This document shows, piece after piece, positions 17,014 through 24,810 of a stretch of DNA of 64,000 nucleotides (its first letter is position 1; each line of letters opens with the position of its first letter). This DNA comes from Flavisolibacter amylovorans. GTDB taxonomy: Bacteria; Bacteroidota; Bacteroidia; Chitinophagales; Chitinophagaceae. Below the pieces are notes generated by a model that did not search any database, had not been told where the DNA came from, and saw only the letters and a program-made list of their open reading frames with translations. The stretch spans positions 329,848-393,847 of the forward strand of contig NZ_BAABGY010000011.1 in the NCBI RefSeq assembly GCF_039541815.1, written 5' to 3'. Position numbers and translations under genes: made by a program.

Positions 17014-18237
17014 ATGCAAGTCTATAAACCTTCTGTTTCCTTCCTTCTAGATACCCGGAAGGAGAAGCTCGATGGAACCTTTCCCCTGAAGTTGGTTGTC
17101 TACTGCCGGCCTGAAAAGAAGCGTTACAGCACAGGGCTCGACTTTACGAAAGAGGAATGGGAGAAGCTAAACGGGGCCCGTTTGAAGGATGAAAGCCTCA
17201 AAGAAAAAAAGATCAAGACGCAGATCCTGGTCACCAAGGCCGAGAGCATAATAGAGAAATTGGAACCTTTTTCGTTTTTCGCCTTCGAAGCTGCTTTCTT
17301 CAAACAAGCTGTCGGGAAATTAGATTTAACCCTAAAGCATTGGTTCGACCAATATGTTTCCAAGCTGGAGCAGGAAGGACGGGAAGGAACCCGGATATCC
17401 TATCGTACGACGCTCAACTCTCTTTTGAACTACTGGTCGAACCTCAAACTAACTGACATCACTAAAGAGTTCCTGGTAGGGTACGAGACGGCCATGAAGC
17501 GGCAGGGCAAGTCACCCTCTACGATTGGGATTTACCTGCGCCAACTCCGGGCTATCATCAACCAGGCAATTGAGCAAGGAGCACTTAAGGCGGAGCAGTA
17601 TCCCTTTAAAAGCTATGACATCCCTGGAGCCAGAAACGTAAAGAAGGCACTTTCCGACGAACAATTGCAGAAGATACTGAGCTATGCGCCCGCTTCGGCT
17701 AATGAAGAGAAAGCGCTCGACTTCTGGATCTTGAGCTACCTGTGCAACGGAATGAATATGACAGATATTCTCCACCTTAAGCCTGAGAATATCGACCGTA
17801 CCTTTCTTTACTACATCAGGCAGAAAACCATCCGCACCCGTAAGAAAGACTTACGACCCATTAAGGTACCGCTGCACCCCAAAGCGAAAATGATCATTGA
17901 GAAGTGGCGGGCAAAGCTTAATGAGACCCCCTATTTGTTTCCTGTGCTTGACGCCGATATATCACCCAAGACGGTAAAGCACCGCGTTCAGAAATTTATC
18001 AAGCAAGTCAACGAAGGCATGGAGCAAATAAGGGTCAAGTTAGAGATTGACCAGAAGTGCACGACCTATGCTTGCCGCCATAGCTTTTCTACGCGACTGA
18101 TGCGAAAGGGAGCGAGTAGTCAGCTGATCAAAGAGAGCCTGGGGCACAGTAGCGTAGCGGTAACGGAGAATTACTTAGGCGATTTTGCAGATGATGTTAA
18201 ATTGGATTTTGCCAACATGCTTACGGAATTCAAGTAA
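17014..18237 (+). CDS. Tyrosine-type site-specific integrase
   Basis: Protein of 407 residues from the ATG at 17014; the frame is open further upstream but the homologous part starts at MQVYKPSVSFLLD. The N-terminus is an Arm-binding-like domain, then a SAM-like core-binding domain (LKHWFDQYVSKLEQEG, 'STIGIYLRQLRAIINQAI'), then the catalytic domain. The end carries TYACRHSFSTRLMRKG, LGHSSVAVTENYL and the Tyr nucleophile. Where the first catalytic Arg is usual (GLRxxE), I read GMNMTD, a variant also seen in some Bacteroidota integrases. It probably integrates the element at the adjacent tRNA-Asn fragment, and the excisionase-like gene at 20250-20540 may set direction. Confidence 0.88.
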   Translation: MQVYKPSVSFLLDTRKEKLDGTFPLKLVVYCRPEKKRYSTGLDFTKEEWEKLNGARLKDESLKEKKIKTQILVTKAESIIEKLEPFSFFAFEAAFFKQAVGKLDLTLKHWFDQYVSKLEQEGREGTRISYRTTLNSLLNYWSNLKLTDITKEFLVGYETAMKRQGKSPSTIGIYLRQLRAIINQAIEQGALKAEQYPFKSYDIPGARNVKKALSDEQLQKILSYAPASANEEKALDFWILSYLCNGMNMTDILHLKPENIDRTFLYYIRQKTIRTRKKDLRPIKVPLHPKAKMIIEKWRAKLNETPYLFPVLDADISPKTVKHRVQKFIKQVNEGMEQIRVKLEIDQKCTTYACRHSFSTRLMRKGASSQLIKESLGHSSVAVTENYLGDFADDVKLDFANMLTEFK

Positions 18238-18470
18238 TGATAGTAATTATAATATCCCCACTACGAATAGTATAGGTTTTGAGTAAGTTCATTCGGTATT
18301 CGCCGTTGTTCAATAATATGTAGGCAGCCGCAGTCTATCCCGGAGTGTAGCCGCCGAGAAGTGCGAGCTGCTAAAAAAATTAGCCGGAAAATTTGGTATT
18401 TCTACTATTCTCAGTGAAATCGCCTGCTATACCTTCGCTAGACAGTCTCAAGTAAACCTAAACCAAAGCT

Positions 18471-19106
18471 ATGACAGTCGATTACACTTTAGCAATCAAT
18501 CAAAACAATCCTTGCGAATTCACTGGCGATGCGTATATCACTCTTCTGAATCGATACACCTCTATCGAAGAAATGAGTAAAGGAGAGCGTATAGGCGGAA
18601 ACATTCCTTACAAAGAATTTAAGGCTATTGCTGCAGATGAACAGAATTATTTCGTTAATGCGTTACAGTTGGAGTCTATTGAGCTAAGTACGGGTGGTAA
18701 AACCGAATTGACTACTTTGATTAATTCACTGATCGAAGTCGCTTCGACTACCGATTTCAATGAGATCAAAGGTATTATCGTACAATGGGAAGGCGACTTA
18801 CTCCAAAAGCAAAGCGATTTTTCCAAGGAGGATCTGGTCAGTCTTTTCTCTGCGTCGTCTATGATGCGATATGGAGCATTGTATTGGATGGAGCGATTTA
18901 AGGGGGAGGCTCCGGGTTCCTCAACCGCTAAGGGGTCATTTTGGAAGTGGTTAGCTTGTGCCGTCAGTGCTGCAGTCTGTATTCTGGTTGTTGGTCCCAT
19001 TCTCGCGGGAGTGAGTATTGGCCTTACGTTAACTCTTGGAGGAAGTATCATCTGGGGTGCAATCGGCTTTTCGGTAGCATATGGTATCGCTTTCGGTTAT
19101 GACTAA
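18471..19106 (+). CDS. Unknown protein with a hydrophobic, glycine-rich C-terminal tail
   Basis: Protein of 211 residues, ATG start. The first ~155 residues are soluble and acidic with no known motif. The last ~50 residues form two membrane-type segments rich in Gly, Val and Ile ('AVSAAVCILVVGPILAGVSIG' region, then 'GGSIIWGAIGFSVAYGIAFG'). Such a Gly-rich hydrophobic hairpin can be a membrane anchor or resemble pore-forming peptide regions; no export leader is seen. It sits with the next gene (9-bp gap, same strand) between the integrase and a tRNA-Ser-like fragment, so it is cargo of a mobile segment. Function unknown. Confidence 0.65.
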   Translation: MTVDYTLAINQNNPCEFTGDAYITLLNRYTSIEEMSKGERIGGNIPYKEFKAIAADEQNYFVNALQLESIELSTGGKTELTTLINSLIEVASTTDFNEIKGIIVQWEGDLLQKQSDFSKEDLVSLFSASSMMRYGALYWMERFKGEAPGSSTAKGSFWKWLACAVSAAVCILVVGPILAGVSIGLTLTLGGSIIWGAIGFSVAYGIAFGYD

Positions 19107-19115
19107 TTTGAATTT

Positions 19116-19772
19116 ATGTACAAGAATGGACCGGTGTATTTTCTAAGTTTTCTGGTAATTTGGGGCGTCAATATCCAGGCAAGCAGGGCGCAGTCAACTC
19201 TGCCGAAGTTCGACGGGTTCGCGGGTCTTCTTGCCGGACGTGCACTTAATATCTCTAAAGATATTTATTCAAGCACCGGCTTCGGAGCGGAAGTGGGCGT
19301 CCGACGCAATTTCAGCTTAGGCAACGGAAACTGTTTTGTAGTTGGATTGACTGCACGAAACAACAGCTACCATGTCGAGGGATATTTCGAAAGGCAGAAC
19401 AGCGATGATTTGTTTCTTCGGACTCCCGATAACGTAAAAGTGAATCGTCTTGAGTTTACACCAGTTTCCATTATTACAGGTTATAGGAGGTCGGTGGGAC
19501 CCAAAATAGTTCTGGGAGTCGACTTCCAAACTTCCTATGTCGGCCGGATCGATCGAAATTTTAAAGTGGGATCAGATCTTAAGAATGAACCGTTTGATCT
19601 TAATAATAGCCTTTTTTTCGGTTTGGGTGCGTTAATCAGTTTGCCAGTATCAACGTCGTCGTCCTGGCGATATGAGCTGTTCTCGGATTATTCGCTCAGC
19701 TCGTACAGCAGCAATAGAAGCTTCAATCCATTCTCGGTTGGGATACGAATTAGCCGTGGATTTGGGAAGTAA
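19116..19772 (+). CDS. Putative outer-membrane beta-barrel protein
   Basis: Protein of 218 residues with an N-terminal signal peptide (hydrophobic 'FLSFLVIWGVNIQ', cleavage likely after AQ at about residue 26). The mature part alternates hydrophobic and polar residues ('GFGAEVGVRRNFSLG', 'FVVGLTARNNSYHVEG', 'FTPVSIITGYRRSVG', 'VVLGVDFQTSYVG'-like) and ends in an aromatic/basic strand, typical of porin-like outer-membrane barrels. It follows the 18471 gene by 9 bp, so they likely form an operon. A short inverted-repeat terminator lies 27 bp after its stop. No specific family recognised. Confidence 0.7.
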   Translation: MYKNGPVYFLSFLVIWGVNIQASRAQSTLPKFDGFAGLLAGRALNISKDIYSSTGFGAEVGVRRNFSLGNGNCFVVGLTARNNSYHVEGYFERQNSDDLFLRTPDNVKVNRLEFTPVSIITGYRRSVGPKIVLGVDFQTSYVGRIDRNFKVGSDLKNEPFDLNNSLFFGLGALISLPVSTSSSWRYELFSDYSLSSYSSNRSFNPFSVGIRISRGFGK

Positions 19773-19798
19773 TCAATATGAAGGGATTCTTCGTTAAA

Positions 19799-19823
19799 CA
19801 AAGCCGCTCACAGAGCGGCTTTG
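19799..19823. terminator. Strong stem-loop, likely bidirectional terminator
   Basis: A perfect 11-bp inverted repeat (CAAAGCCGCTC / GAGCGGCTTTG) with a 3-nt loop. On the plus strand it ends the two-gene unit 18471-19772; on the minus strand, where the stem is followed by TTTG-type residues, it sits directly after the tRNA-Ser-like fragment and could be that tRNA's original terminator. Confidence 0.7.
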
Positions 19824-19830
19824 TGCGTAG

Positions 19831-19877
19831 GCGGAGGAAGAGGGATTCGGACCCCCGGACACCTTTCGGTAAACCGG
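19831..19877 (-). other. 3' fragment of a tRNA-Ser-like gene (second attachment-site remnant)
   Basis: On the minus strand the sequence shows the end of an anticodon stem (CCGG), a class II variable arm (ACC GAAA GGT), a T arm with loop TCCGAAT, an acceptor 3' strand TTCCTCC and a G discriminator base, which fits tRNA-Ser. The bases upstream do not give a matching D arm or a GGAGGAA acceptor strand, so the gene is not intact. It starts at the same structural position as the tRNA-Asn fragment at 16822, suggesting a second, independent integration boundary 3 kb away. An intact donor copy is not in the window. Confidence 0.6.
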
Positions 19878-19890
19878 CGTACTCTGAAAC

Positions 19891-20249
19891 TTATTGCCTC
19901 TGATCTACGTCTCTCCGCGTTACAGTAGGTAGGCAAATAATCACAAGTACGGTTTGGGGCTTACGCAGCGATTAGGCATTTATACCGGCGTTGCACAAGG
20001 CAAGATCTGCTTATACAGAAACGTGATCGAAATCTCCCCTTTTTTAGTATCAGGTCTTTCAGTCCACATTGAGGGGATGATGGTTGCCAATAATAGTTGC
20101 TGTGAGTTGTTGTTTGGCATAGGAAGCCTAGGGCGGTGGTGGCTGATCCTTATTGACAATCGCTACAAAATCAAACGGCCTTATCAGAATGAATGCAAAG
20201 GTTTAGCTCATTGTCGGGTGGTAGGTGCTAACATTTCCAATCTATTCCG
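19891..20249. other. Non-coding stretch between the mobile cargo and the conjugative module
   Basis: About 360 bp without a convincing gene. The one plus-strand open frame in it lacks similarity to anything and ends inside the excisionase gene. The left part is degraded DNA beside the tRNA-Ser-like fragment. I see no promoter consensus strong enough to name. Confidence 0.45.
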
Positions 20250-20540
20250 TCAATGATGTTTTCTATTTGAAAGAAATTGATCCGTTTTTGCGGCTAGTTC
20301 GTCGCTGTCGCAGCGCTTATGCTTCAGTACCCAGGCATCGAGCTCAGTTCGTTTGAAATAAATCAATTTTCCTGTCGGCGAATAATGGGGTATCACCCGG
20401 CCGCTGGTCAATTTATACATATGCGATTGACTGATGCATAGGTAGGTGCACGCCTCCGACAGGCTTAATACTTCTTTTTGTAACAGATAGAGGCGCGGGT
20501 CAATTTCACGCCCTTCTAAATCATGCCGCACAGGTTCCAT
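20250..20540 (-). CDS. Excisionase-like helix-turn-helix protein
   Basis: Protein of 96 residues from the ATG at 20540 (a GTG two codons upstream is less likely). The core 'EVLSLSEACTYLCISQSHMYKLTSGRVIPHYSPTGKLIYFKR' is a classic MerR-type excisionase/HTH_17 fold. It ends in a lysine/histidine tail. Such proteins in Bacteroidota conjugative elements direct excision together with the tyrosine integrase and sometimes regulate tra genes. It is the last gene of the minus-strand conjugative block, 15 bp from the next gene. Confidence 0.85.
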   Translation of the reverse strand: MEPVRHDLEGREIDPRLYLLQKEVLSLSEACTYLCISQSHMYKLTSGRVIPHYSPTGKLIYFKRTELDAWVLKHKRCDSDELAAKTDQFLSNRKHH

Positions 20541-20554
20541 ACACACGTTATTAT

Positions 20555-20920
20555 TTAGTTTTCTTTACCGCTAACCTCAATGAAATAGATTAGGCTTCCC
20601 AGGAAGTGGTTGTAGGAGGGCACATACTGGATATAGCCGTATTGGTGGAGCTCCCGCATGCTTCGATGATAGGTGGCGCTGCCGGAGATCTTACAAAGTG
20701 GCATCACTTCCTTACTAAAGACGGAAACGGGGTTCTGAAACCCTTTTTCTGCCCACAGGCCGTATAAAGCAGTATATAGACTGATGTGCACGGGAGCGAT
20801 CCGGGGGTCTTCCCGGACCGCTTTAAAAAACTGGACAAACAGCGATTCCATAGAAATCGGTTTAGGAAATAGAGTTTCTGGATTTTCGGGATGCCTTTTT
20901 TTGGGTGCTGCCCTCGCCAT
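20555..20920 (-). CDS. Small winged-helix-like protein of the conjugative element
   Basis: Protein of 121 residues, ATG start. A basic N-terminus is followed by 'VHISLYTALYGLWAEKGF' and then 'VMPLCKISGSATYHRSMRELHQYGYIQYVP', which reads as a winged helix-turn-helix with a recognition helix and wing. The 5' 59 bp overlap the 3' end of the upstream gene in another frame, so translation is probably coupled. Such proteins occur next to the excisionase in Bacteroidota elements and may act in element regulation or replication; the exact role is unknown. Confidence 0.65.
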   Translation of the reverse strand: MARAAPKKRHPENPETLFPKPISMESLFVQFFKAVREDPRIAPVHISLYTALYGLWAEKGFQNPVSVFSKEVMPLCKISGSATYHRSMRELHQYGYIQYVPSYNHFLGSLIYFIEVSGKEN

Positions 20921-21671
20921 CAGAACCTGCCTTCAACTTTTGCCCCTTCGACTGGCCCTTGCCCTGCTCCAGCCGGACTCCTTCCTTCGTACTATCCTGG
21001 CCGATCTCTTTCCCATTGATGATGCGTCGGCCGTTGGGCTCGTAGAGGTTGAGGGACTTGAACTGAGGGGCGGCTTCGATAAAGATCTGTTTGGGTCCTC
21101 CTTCAGCTTCGAGGGTTACAGCCTGCCGGTTGCCGCGTTCCAGCGACCGGACCAGGCTGTCCCGGTCTTCCGGCGTCTGCAGTTCCTTGATGTTATGCTT
21201 GTTCAGTGCCTGCTCTAGGTCAAAGCCATAGGCCTCGCGGAATTGCTTCGTCTTGAAGTTGCCATTTGCTTCCGACTGCTTGAAATCCAGCTGCACCCAG
21301 GCCCGGTAGGATTCGCCTTCCTTTGTGGTCAGGTCCTTGTGGACAGCGCGGCCGGAAAGCAGATTATACCCTTCCTTGAGCGTGATGTTATCTTGCTTGC
21401 CGTTAATGTAAAACGACTGCTGCAGCGGCTCTTGCAGCTTGTCGTTCTTCAGCGCCAGGTTATAGCGGTTAAAGAAGTACATATCGCTTTCATTGGAGCG
21501 CCGGAAATGGAGTGTTGCCTCGGTTTTGTCGGTGCCGAAAGCCGCTTCATGACGTAATGTAAACTCCGGGGCTCCCTGCGCCAGTTTCTCTTTGAGAACT
21601 TCTGCCAGCCCCTCGCCAAAGCCGGTGTATTTGATTTGGTTCGCGAGGAACTCATAATTTTTTTCGTTCAT
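20862..21671 (-). CDS. DUF3945-like conserved protein of Bacteroidota conjugative elements
   Basis: Protein of 269 residues. The sequence 'LANQIKYTGFGEGLAEVLKEKL' and later 'SDMYFFNRYNLALK', 'NLLSGRAVHKDL', 'YRAWVQLDFK' and 'AYGFDLEQALNKHNIKEL' matches the conserved protein found in many CTnDOT-like elements and related to DUF3945. Its biochemical role is unknown. The C-terminal ~50 residues are low-complexity and basic/acidic (GKGQSKGQKLK), possibly DNA-binding. It is soluble, with no signal peptide. It is 32 bp from traN and overlaps the downstream winged-helix gene. Confidence 0.72.
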   Translation of the reverse strand: MNEKNYEFLANQIKYTGFGEGLAEVLKEKLAQGAPEFTLRHEAAFGTDKTEATLHFRRSNESDMYFFNRYNLALKNDKLQEPLQQSFYINGKQDNITLKEGYNLLSGRAVHKDLTTKEGESYRAWVQLDFKQSEANGNFKTKQFREAYGFDLEQALNKHNIKELQTPEDRDSLVRSLERGNRQAVTLEAEGGPKQIFIEAAPQFKSLNLYEPNGRRIINGKEIGQDSTKEGVRLEQGKGQSKGQKLKAGSDGEGSTQKKASRKSRNSIS

Positions 21672-21702
21672 GGCTATTATGTTTAAGGGTGAAAAGGCTG
21701 GT

Positions 21703-22467
21703 TTACTGGGCTGGTAGCGACCGCGCCCGGAATAAGTAGCGGTTACTGACCTTCAAGAGGAGGTGCCTTCCGCCCGATTTTTCCAGGAGCTCTATACCGA
21801 AATATTTGGCGTCCGGAGCCGTGAATTTTTCGAGCGCGACTACCGTAGTTAATTCGCTGTGCCCGGGAATCTTTTGAACCGGTAGTGCCCAGCCCACCGG
21901 AGCGAGCATCAGCTCTTGCTGGGCGGTCCGCTTGGCCTTCTTCCGGTCGCGGATATAAAAGCGAAGGGCATCTACATCGTAATCAATTGCTGTTTCATTT
22001 TTCAGATGAAGTTGATAGAAGAGAATACTGCCCCGTACGTAAATGCTGCGAACTTCCATCCGGATGCCACCACTCGTTTCTTTAAGTGTGCGCAACAGCC
22101 GGGGCGCCTGTAGTAAGCTCTTGGCCGTAGCTTCTACGGATGCCGCGCCTTTCGGCGGAACCGTGTAGACCCATTCCTTGGGAAGGCTGTCGAAGGAGAC
22201 TGAAAAACTGTACAAGCTGCCATCGGCAGTCACGACACTTAAATTGGTCTGCGGCAGGGCGGAAGAGGCAGCCTTTGCCAGAAGGATGTGCGTCGCTTCT
22301 TTAACCCGTTGAACCAGCACGTCCTTAGAGCCACGGTCGACATGGACAATAGGGGCAGAGAATACGAGGCTGGTTGTTTTGTCGGTCGTAAGTTGAATGG
22401 CTGGGTGTTGCGCCATTGCCTCTGCAAAACAGCTAATAACGAATAGCAGAATAGCAAAAGGTTTCAT
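21703..22467 (-). CDS. traN: Conjugative transposon protein TraN
   Basis: Protein of 254 residues with a cleavable signal peptide (AILLFVISCFAEAMAQ). The pattern 'TSLVFSAPIVHVDRGSKDVLVQRVK', 'THILLAKAA', 'TNLSVVTADGSLYSFSVSF' is the DUF4138/TraN family of Bacteroidota conjugative transposons. TraN is a periplasmic/outer-membrane part of the mating pore, comparable to VirB9-type proteins. Size (254) is in the usual range. It follows traM by 10 bp, in the canonical order M-N. No lipobox is visible. Confidence 0.88.
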   Translation of the reverse strand: MKPFAILLFVISCFAEAMAQHPAIQLTTDKTTSLVFSAPIVHVDRGSKDVLVQRVKEATHILLAKAASSALPQTNLSVVTADGSLYSFSVSFDSLPKEWVYTVPPKGAASVEATAKSLLQAPRLLRTLKETSGGIRMEVRSIYVRGSILFYQLHLKNETAIDYDVDALRFYIRDRKKAKRTAQQELMLAPVGWALPVQKIPGHSELTTVVALEKFTAPDAKYFGIELLEKSGGRHLLLKVSNRYLFRARSLPAQ

Positions 22468-22477
22468 GGTTTTGTAT

Positions 22478-23731
22478 TTAGTTTGAAGAATTGGTTTTGT
22501 TTTTCAGAAAAACACGGTAGCCGGCTTTGACCGTGATACGGACCATCTTAGTTTTCTTGCCCAGAAAGCTTTTTACGGTGCTCAATCCGGCGCTGGCGGC
22601 CTGTGCTTTCAGTGAGGGGTCCATCATTCCGATATCAACTGTCTGCACAGAAGCATCTGCCGAAGACTTCACTGTTTCGCGTGTGATGGCGCCGGGTATG
22701 TACAGTCCGGGTAGCCCATCGATGTCATATACTTCGAGCTGCACCGGAAGGAGCGATCCGCCGTAATGAATGGACGGTATGTTCATTTCAGCACGCTCGC
22801 CATTAAGATTAATTACTCCGTAAACAAAAGCCCCTTTTGGAACGGTGCGGCTACCTACGGTGAGGTCCTGGAGCAGGCGTAGCTTGGCCACACTTCCATT
22901 GATCAGCGTTTGCGTACCGTGAACCACGGCTTCAATCGTTCCCTCTTCTTTTGTTTCTTGCTCCACTTCTTCAATTCCATAAAAGCCATTTTCTGACCCC
23001 TCGCTGATCCCAGAGCCGAGTAGAGACGTATGGGCCTCGCCACGGTGAGCCGTAACGGTCAAAGCTTCCTTTCGCTTTTTTTCTTCGATGGCCTTCAGTC
23101 GCTCGCGCACCCGTTCCGGATGCTGGATGTCGAGGATCTTGTCCATCATGCCGTTGAGGCTCTCCAATTCAGGGTCGGGCTCCGAACCTCCTGAAGTAGG
23201 CGTGGGTATCATTCCTTCCAGCTCATCGACGCTTCTATTGCCGCCTCCGGCTGTTGCATTGGCGGCACGGGATGGGTTCACGTGTTGCATGTTCGCTCCA
23301 GACGCGGCCGGGGTCAACTGGCGGTTCAATTCGTCTAGCTTCCGGTAGATCCGTTCTTCATTCGGGTCTCGGTACGGCGCATGCGCAGAAACGCCTGGCG
23401 GTGTGGCAAACGGATAGTCGGACGGCGCAGGCAGGCTCGTATCGGTCCTTGTTCCAAGCGGCTGAAGGGCAACACTGTCTGTTCTATCGAGGCCGGCGGC
23501 TTTGCGCTCCGCTGCCTCGTAGAAGCTCATTTTGTTTTCGCTGCCGTCTTCTTTGAGCTGGGCCGGCGGGAGGTGCATGTTCAGGCCAGTACTCGCCGCT
23601 TCTGTAGCTTGTGTAGTTCCCTTGCCGCCACCTAGTGCCCAGAAAGCCATCGTGAGAAATGGGATGACCAGTAAAGGAAGCAGCAGGAGCGCCTTGCGCT
23701 TTCTTTCATCGAGAGGATTTTGGTTGTTCAT
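22478..23731 (-). CDS. traM: Conjugative transposon protein TraM
   Basis: Protein of 417 residues. A short cytoplasmic N-terminus (basic DERKRKAL) precedes one inner-membrane segment (LLLLPLLVIPFLTMAFWAL), then a long low-complexity Pro/Ser/Gly-rich region and a C-terminal domain with 'GTIEAVVHGTQTLINGSVAKLRLLQDLTV', 'IPKGAFVYGV' and 'VSIHYGGSLLPVQLEVYDIDGLPG'-like stretches, the VirB10-like TraM signature. TraM spans from inner membrane to the outer-membrane complex. The gene starts inside the end of traL (26-bp overlap), showing coupling. Confidence 0.9.
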   Translation of the reverse strand: MNNQNPLDERKRKALLLLPLLVIPFLTMAFWALGGGKGTTQATEAASTGLNMHLPPAQLKEDGSENKMSFYEAAERKAAGLDRTDSVALQPLGTRTDTSLPAPSDYPFATPPGVSAHAPYRDPNEERIYRKLDELNRQLTPAASGANMQHVNPSRAANATAGGGNRSVDELEGMIPTPTSGGSEPDPELESLNGMMDKILDIQHPERVRERLKAIEEKKRKEALTVTAHRGEAHTSLLGSGISEGSENGFYGIEEVEQETKEEGTIEAVVHGTQTLINGSVAKLRLLQDLTVGSRTVPKGAFVYGVINLNGERAEMNIPSIHYGGSLLPVQLEVYDIDGLPGLYIPGAITRETVKSSADASVQTVDIGMMDPSLKAQAASAGLSTVKSFLGKKTKMVRITVKAGYRVFLKNKTNSSN

Positions 23732-24167
23732 GACGTTTGTTTTTTAGTTGCTGATGATAAAGAACTTCGAGGTAGAGGAGCGTGTCGCGCAGCCCCCTTT
23801 GTAAGGTGTCTCCTCCGGCAATGAGGCTGTCCAAATGCAGCCGGTAGGAGTGAAGCCGTTCGTATTCCCGTTGCGCCAAGACAGGTTCTGTGTGAGCTTT
23901 GGGGGAAATGTAGGGCTGTCTGATGCTGTCAACATGCACAGTAGGCTCATATGGGTGGAAGAAGCTTCGAGCCAGAACTATGGCACTGGCTGTTGCACAA
24001 AGCACTACGAAGCCAAGCAGGACGATCTTCTGCCCCCCTGGCGTATAGCCGTTGAACCATCCGCCCAGCGTTTCGGCTGCTCCACTCCTGAAGCGCTGCA
24101 CTTGGTTTCGAAGCCCATTCCAAAAGCCCCCGCTCCCTACGGTCTCGTTATTTTCAATCATTTTCAT
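23706..24167 (-). CDS. TraL-like small membrane protein of the tra cluster
   Basis: Protein of 153 residues. One membrane segment near residues 48-68 (KIVLLGFVVLCATASAIVLA) with a polar N-terminus and a 70-residue C-terminal tail rich in Tyr, Leu and Arg helices. Its place between traK and traM is exactly that of traL in CTnDOT-type clusters, and the size and topology fit. The sequence itself is weakly conserved, so the name rests on position. Its stop overlaps the traM start by 26 bp. Confidence 0.65.
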   Translation of the reverse strand: MKMIENNETVGSGGFWNGLRNQVQRFRSGAAETLGGWFNGYTPGGQKIVLLGFVVLCATASAIVLARSFFHPYEPTVHVDSIRQPYISPKAHTEPVLAQREYERLHSYRLHLDSLIAGGDTLQRGLRDTLLYLEVLYHQQLKNKRHEQPKSSR

Positions 24168-24179
24168 ATTTCCTGTCTT

Positions 24180-24800
24180 TCAATGCCGCGGTTCGGTTTT
24201 GAGATCACGGTTCTCCAGCGTATTCCACTTTTCGATCAGAAAACCGTGCGGATTGTTGTCTGAGCGGGAGACATTGCGTAACCATCCTTCCGTGATCAGG
24301 TTGCGCTGCGTGATGGAACTCGGGCGAATGATTTGCTGCGTCGCCCAGCACCGGAAGTGGTAGGGATACGCGTTCATGTCCAGCGCCACGCTGTCTACCT
24401 CTATTTCCTGGCTGATGTTGCCGGAGATGAGCCCAGTGTAGTAGTTGTTTTCTTTTAGGCTCTCATAGAGTGAGCGGGCAGAGCCATCGGCCAGGTAAAG
24501 GGCGCTGGTAATGTTGCTTTGAATGACCTTATCGTCCGGGTCAAGGGTGAAAAAGTACTTGTGAAAGGTGCGCACATGATCCCGGGCCTCTACCGGCAGG
24601 TTTTCCTTCCGATCGCCGGCGAAAGCTTCGATCGCCTTTCCACTCGCCAGCACATAGATCCGGGACTCCCGGTATGCGGTCGATTTGTAGTTGCTGTAAA
24701 TAACAGCTCCGCAAATGAGGGTGCACGCAATCACCACGCTTAAGCAGAAGAGCCGTACTTGCCGGAAGGCTGTATCCATATTCTTTGCTTTCTGAAACAT
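24180..24800 (-). CDS. traK: Conjugative transposon protein TraK
   Basis: Protein of 206 residues. A short N-terminus (FQKAKNMDTAFRQVR) leads into one transmembrane helix (LFCLSVVIACTLICGAVIY), followed by a periplasmic domain with 'RDHVRTFHKYFFTLDPDD' and 'SNITSALYLADGSARSLYESLKENNYY', the TraK/VirB8-like signature of Bacteroidota elements. TraK is an assembly factor of the transfer channel. The end 'ITEGWLRNVSRSDNNPHGFLIEKW' is also typical. It is 13 bp from traL and 11 bp from traJ on the same strand. Confidence 0.88.
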   Translation of the reverse strand: MFQKAKNMDTAFRQVRLFCLSVVIACTLICGAVIYSNYKSTAYRESRIYVLASGKAIEAFAGDRKENLPVEARDHVRTFHKYFFTLDPDDKVIQSNITSALYLADGSARSLYESLKENNYYTGLISGNISQEIEVDSVALDMNAYPYHFRCWATQQIIRPSSITQRNLITEGWLRNVSRSDNNPHGFLIEKWNTLENRDLKTEPRH

Positions 24801-24810
24801 AGGGTTCGCT

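Noticed and set aside
19831..19918. Complete tRNA-Ser gene
   Set aside because: The 3' half fits, but the D arm and 5' acceptor strand do not pair with it; treated as a fragment.
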